Below, one piece after another: positions 14,509-17,402 of a stretch of 17,402 nucleotides of DNA. The stretch comes from Rhodospirillales bacterium (GTDB lineage: Bacteria; Pseudomonadota; Alphaproteobacteria; Rhodospirillales; Casp-alpha2). Both the position numbers and the translations under genes were made by a program. Each line of letters begins with the position of its first letter. The first letter of the stretch is position 1. Location: positions 1 through 17,402 of the forward strand of contig JAJFIE010000500.1 in NCBI GenBank assembly GCA_021775275.1, in the 5' to 3' direction. Under the pieces are notes generated by a model that did not search any database, had not been told where the DNA came from, and saw only the letters and a list, made by a program, of their open reading frames with translations.

Positions 14509-16080
14509 TCAGAAGATATCGGCATACTGATCCCGGATGGCGGTAACCTGATCCATATTAGCGAGCAGAATATCGACCAGTTTTGGTTCGAAATGATGGC
14601 CGCGTTCTTCGCGCATCAGGTCAATGATCTTGTCCAGAGGCCATGCTTTCTTGTAGCAGCGCTCGCTGCCTAGCGCGTCGAACACATCGGCGATGGCGAC
14701 GATGCGACCATAGATATGGATATCGTTTTCCTTGCACCCGTTTGGATAACCCGCACCGTTCCATTTCTCGTGGTGATCGCGGGCAATAATGGCCCCGGCG
14801 CGGAGTATCTTGCGTTCCGAATTTATCAGCATGTCGTGACCCAGGATGGCATGGGTTTTCATGATCTCGAACTCTTCCTCGGTATGCCGCCCTGGCTTGT
14901 TGAGAATGGCGTCCGGAATACCGATTTTGCCGAGGTCGTGCATGGGAGAGGCCAGTTTGAGAATATTGACGTCCGGCTCTTCGAGGCCGTAGCCCAGCCC
15001 CAGCAGTTTGCTAATTTCAGCCACCCGCTTGACATGATTGCCGGTCTCCTTGGACCGGGTCTCGACGGCCTCGCCCAGCATGTAGACGATTTCCCGCTGG
15101 GTGTTTTCAATATCCTGGTGCAACTCGATGTTCTGGTAGGCGATTCCGACGTTGCGGGTGAAAAGCTCCAACAGCGAGCGGTCAAGGTCACCCACCTGAT
15201 GTGTGAGACCGCTAAGATAAACCAGGTTTTCGGTTCCGCCTTCACTCTTGAAAAACCCCAGAAAGCGGTCATCAAGATAGATGTTCTGGCGCTTCGTCGC
15301 CACGGCGTTCAGGTCCTGAAGAACCTCGTGTGGAAGGGCGTCATGGACGTTGGCCCCAACCATGTCTTCAAAATCACCGGTAGCAGCCATGACCTCAAAC
15401 TTATCTTTGGCATGGCACGCGGCGAGGCCATCAGTCTTGCAGTAAACGGCGTCACGATCCAGATGCATGAGTGCCGTCATCTGGTCGAGTACACCCCTGG
15501 TGAAATGGTTCATATTCTTCAACTCAAAGATATTGGCCGATGCGGAAATGACCTCTTCCAGTCCGCGCTTGTTATTCTCCAGCGCGATGATATCGCGGTA
15601 TGAACGCAGCGATGAATACATCAAAGTGAACAACTTCTGTGAGGTTAGCTCCGTCTTCTCCTTGTAATCGTTGATGTCGTAGGTGGTGATCACATCACGC
15701 TCCGGCGCCTGGCCGGGCTGACCGGTCCTGAGCACGATGCGGACAGTTTTATTATTGGCGTCTTCGCGAATGAAACGGGCGACGTCGAGTCCGGCGTGAT
15801 CATCTTCCATGACGACATCCAGCAGGACCACTGCTGTGTCCGGGTTTTCGCTAATCATTTTCTTGGCGTCGGCTCCGGAATAGGCGTGAGAGAACTCGAT
15901 CCCCTTATCGGCAAAACGAAAATCCATCAAAGCGAGCTTGGTGACGTTGTGGACCGATTCCTCATCATCGACGATCAGAATTTTCCATGCGCCGAGCATT
16001 TCCGATCCGTGGATAACGCCGTTGTCGTCGTTATCGTCCGCAAATATCATGCCGTCGTCCGCTGTATTTACGTCACTCAT
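14509..16080 (-). CDS. Response regulator with HD-GYP cyclic-di-GMP phosphodiesterase output
   Basis: This 523-aa protein has three parts. A receiver domain (about 32-155) has acidic D38-D39, phospho-acceptor D88 in LLDVVM, T119 and the Lys of DYKEKTEL (140 or 142). A DUF3369-like sensory middle (about 170-325) starts ENNKRGLEEVISASANIFEL. A C-terminal HD-GYP domain (about 328-500) has H349, HDLGKIGIPDAIL with H381/D382, H410, GHD (414-416), DHHEKWNGAGYPNG (435-448) and D465. All main metal and substrate motifs, including GYP, are intact, so cyclic-di-GMP hydrolysis is expected on family grounds. It has an acidic 30-residue N-terminal extension. AAGGAG precedes the ATG, which overlaps the upstream kinase stop by 4 nt (ATGA), marking the kinase as its likely partner. 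Confidence 0.93.
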   Translation of the reverse strand: MSDVNTADDGMIFADDNDDNGVIHGSEMLGAWKILIVDDEESVHNVTKLALMDFRFADKGIEFSHAYSGADAKKMISENPDTAVVLLDVVMEDDHAGLDVARFIREDANNKTVRIVLRTGQPGQAPERDVITTYDINDYKEKTELTSQKLFTLMYSSLRSYRDIIALENNKRGLEEVISASANIFELKNMNHFTRGVLDQMTALMHLDRDAVYCKTDGLAACHAKDKFEVMAATGDFEDMVGANVHDALPHEVLQDLNAVATKRQNIYLDDRFLGFFKSEGGTENLVYLSGLTHQVGDLDRSLLELFTRNVGIAYQNIELHQDIENTQREIVYMLGEAVETRSKETGNHVKRVAEISKLLGLGYGLEEPDVNILKLASPMHDLGKIGIPDAILNKPGRHTEEEFEIMKTHAILGHDMLINSERKILRAGAIIARDHHEKWNGAGYPNGCKENDIHIYGRIVAIADVFDALGSERCYKKAWPLDKIIDLMREERGHHFEPKLVDILLANMDQVTAIRDQYADIF

Positions 16081-17402
16081 GCCGCTTCTCCTTTCGCATA
16101 CTTATCGGGAATCGTGATGGCGAACTCGATTCCCTCGCCGGGGATGCTCTTGCACGTAACACCGCCACCCAGTTTCTGGGTGATCAAATTGTAGAGGATG
16201 TGCATCCCGAGGCCACTGCCGCCGGACCCGCGTCTGGTGGTGAAAAACGGATCGAAAATCTTTTCCAGGATGTCCGGTGGCACACCCTTACCGTCGTCCG
16301 CGTACAGAAGTTCGATGCCACGGTTGCTGCGTTCAAAGGATATCAGGATGTTCCCTGCATCGCCCTGATCGAACGCGTGGGTCAGTGAATTCATGACCAG
16401 ATTGGTAACGATCTGGGACAGCGCTCCGGGGTAGCTTTCCAGCTCGATTACCGGGTCGCCCTCGATGGTTACCGTGTGGGCGGTTTTTTTCAGGTGCGGG
16501 CGCAGGCTCAACAATACTTCATCAAGATATTCGCGGAGGCCGAACCGGCGCATCTCTTCGCTCGACTGGTCAACGGCAACCTGTTTAAAACTGCGGATCA
16601 AATCGGAAGCGCGATCCAGGTTAGCTGCAATGATCTCGGTGGATTGCGCGGTGACGTTGAGAAATTCTTCGAAATCACGTTTCTTCATACCACCAGAACG
16701 GAAAAGTTTTGCGAGGGCGTCGGCCCGTTCCTTCAGATGACTGGCGGCTGTCACACCGACACCGACAGGGGTGTTAATCTCATGGGAGATACCGGCGACC
16801 AGACCACCCAGCGACGCCATTTTCTCTGTCTGGATCAATTCGGCCTGTGTGTTTTGCAACAATTCCAGGGTTGACTGAAGTTCGTATTCGGCCTGCTTGC
16901 GCTCGGTAATATCACGGACTATTCCGACGAAATTGGTGTGGTCGTCATGTTCAAATTGACTCACGGAAAGGTCCATGAGGAAGGTTGAGCCATCCTTGCG
17001 GCGGGCAACAACCTCCCGGCCAATACCAATGATTTTGGCGTTGCCGGTACGGCGATAGTTATCAAGGTATTCGTCGTGATGCTGGGCCACATTTTTCGGC
17101 ATTAGCGACTTTATATTCGTACCAACAGCCTCGATAACTGAATAACCGAACATTTCTTCAGCGGCGCGGTTATAGGTGAGGATGATCCCCTGCGCGTCGA
17201 TCGTGATGATCCCATCGACAGCCGAATTGATGAGCTGGCGGGTTTTGGCTTCGGTTTCGCGCAGTTTTTCCTGTGCTGCCTCGCGTTCGGATATCTCTAT
17301 CTGTAATTCTCGGGTGCGTTCTTCGACACGGCTTTCCAGATTGGCATTGAGATTCCGAACTTCCTGTTCGGCCCGATGTCGTTCGGTGATATCCAGAACC
17401 GT
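16077..17402 (-). CDS. PAS-domain sensor histidine kinase, C-terminal part (cut by window edge)
   Basis: The frame stays open to the right edge, so the gene begins outside the window; 441 codons are visible. Visible order: the end of a PAC motif ([14 protein letters not shown]), a coiled-coil linker ([15 protein letters not shown]), a PAS domain (about 65-165 of the visible part, starting [17 protein letters not shown], ending [11 protein letters not shown]), then the kinase core. The H-box is [20 protein letters not shown], with phospho-acceptor H207 (visible numbering) and the HExN form of HPK4-like kinases. The ATPase domain has [37 protein letters not shown]. An internal ATG at 17153 is within the PAS domain and is not the start. 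The stop overlaps the HD-GYP regulator start by 4 nt; the pair is probably a cognate two-component system. Confidence 0.92.
   Translation of the reverse strand, partial: TVLDITERHRAEQEVRNLNANLESRVEERTRELQIEISEREAAQEKLRETEAKTRQLINSAVDGIITIDAQGIILTYNRAAEEMFGYSVIEAVGTNIKSLMPKNVAQHHDEYLDNYRRTGNAKIIGIGREVVARRKDGSTFLMDLSVSQFEHDDHTNFVGIVRDITERKQAEYELQSTLELLQNTQAELIQTEKMASLGGLVAGISHEINTPVGVGVTAASHLKERADALAKLFRSGGMKKRDFEEFLNVTAQSTEIIAANLDRASDLIRSFKQVAVDQSSEEMRRFGLREYLDEVLLSLRPHLKKTAHTVTIEGDPVIELESYPGALSQIVTNLVMNSLTHAFDQGDAGNILISFERSNRGIELLYADDGKGVPPDILEKIFDPFFTTRRGSGGSGLGMHILYNLITQKLGGGVTCKSIPGEGIEFAITIPDKYAKGEAA

Noticed and set aside
14716..15603. 295-aa plus-strand frame antisense to the HD-GYP regulator
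   Set aside because: Long but lies wholly within a gene with intact receiver and HD-GYP motifs; no recognisable domain.
16077..17153. Complete 358-aa kinase starting at the ATG at 17153
   Set aside because: The frame remains open upstream to the window edge and encodes the first half of the PAS domain, so this ATG is internal.
1..17402. CRISPR array, tRNA/rRNA, insertion sequence or prophage
   Set aside because: No regularly spaced repeats, no RNA gene signatures, no transposase, integrase or phage genes seen on reading both strands.

Overview
The window reads as chromosomal DNA of an alphaproteobacterium, probably a free-living Rhodospirillales-like organism. The evidence is a divergent ccr/ecm pair (the ethylmalonyl-CoA pathway of acetyl-CoA assimilation, typical of alphaproteobacteria and some actinomycetes), a DUF1127 protein, and a REC-DUF3369-HD-GYP regulator. 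I see no transposase, integrase, tRNA, rRNA or CRISPR array. Genes are tightly packed, with several 1-4 nt overlaps.

Layout. (1) Positions 1-2522: the 5' end of crotonyl-CoA carboxylase/reductase (minus) is divergent from ethylmalonyl-CoA mutase (plus). The mutase gene ends at a strong hairpin that could work in both directions. (2) 2610-2819: a small His-rich unknown protein on the minus strand with a GTG start and a perfect Shine-Dalgarno sequence. (3) 2993-6060: a LuxR-type regulator, then a Rieske non-heme iron oxygenase translationally coupled to a short-chain dehydrogenase. This looks like a small regulated catabolic unit, perhaps for a quaternary amine or a related small substrate; the substrate is not provable here. 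(4) 6057-6500: a GIY-YIG-like small protein, convergent with the dehydrogenase, both genes stopping inside one CTAG. (5) 6625-11121 (minus, transcribed right to left): Xaa-Pro aminopeptidase, M20 amidohydrolase and D-aminoacylase-type deacylase form a likely operon for peptides and N-acyl amino acids. (6) 11379-12267: a DUF1127 protein and a small lipoprotein, convergent on a perfect 15-bp hairpin terminator.

(7) 12521-17402: signal transduction. A soluble three-PAS histidine kinase (plus) is preceded by a 21-codon ORF with a strong ribosome binding site that overlaps the kinase start by 4 nt. It faces a minus-strand pair, a PAS histidine kinase (cut by the window edge) and an HD-GYP response regulator, which overlap by 4 nt. 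The second pair is most simply a cognate two-component system controlling cyclic-di-GMP breakdown.

No single element is clearly a new system. The best candidates for a second look are the leader ORF in front of the PAS kinase, the small His-rich protein, the LuxR/Rieske/SDR unit with paired dyads in its promoter, and the three-enzyme peptidase/deacylase operon.
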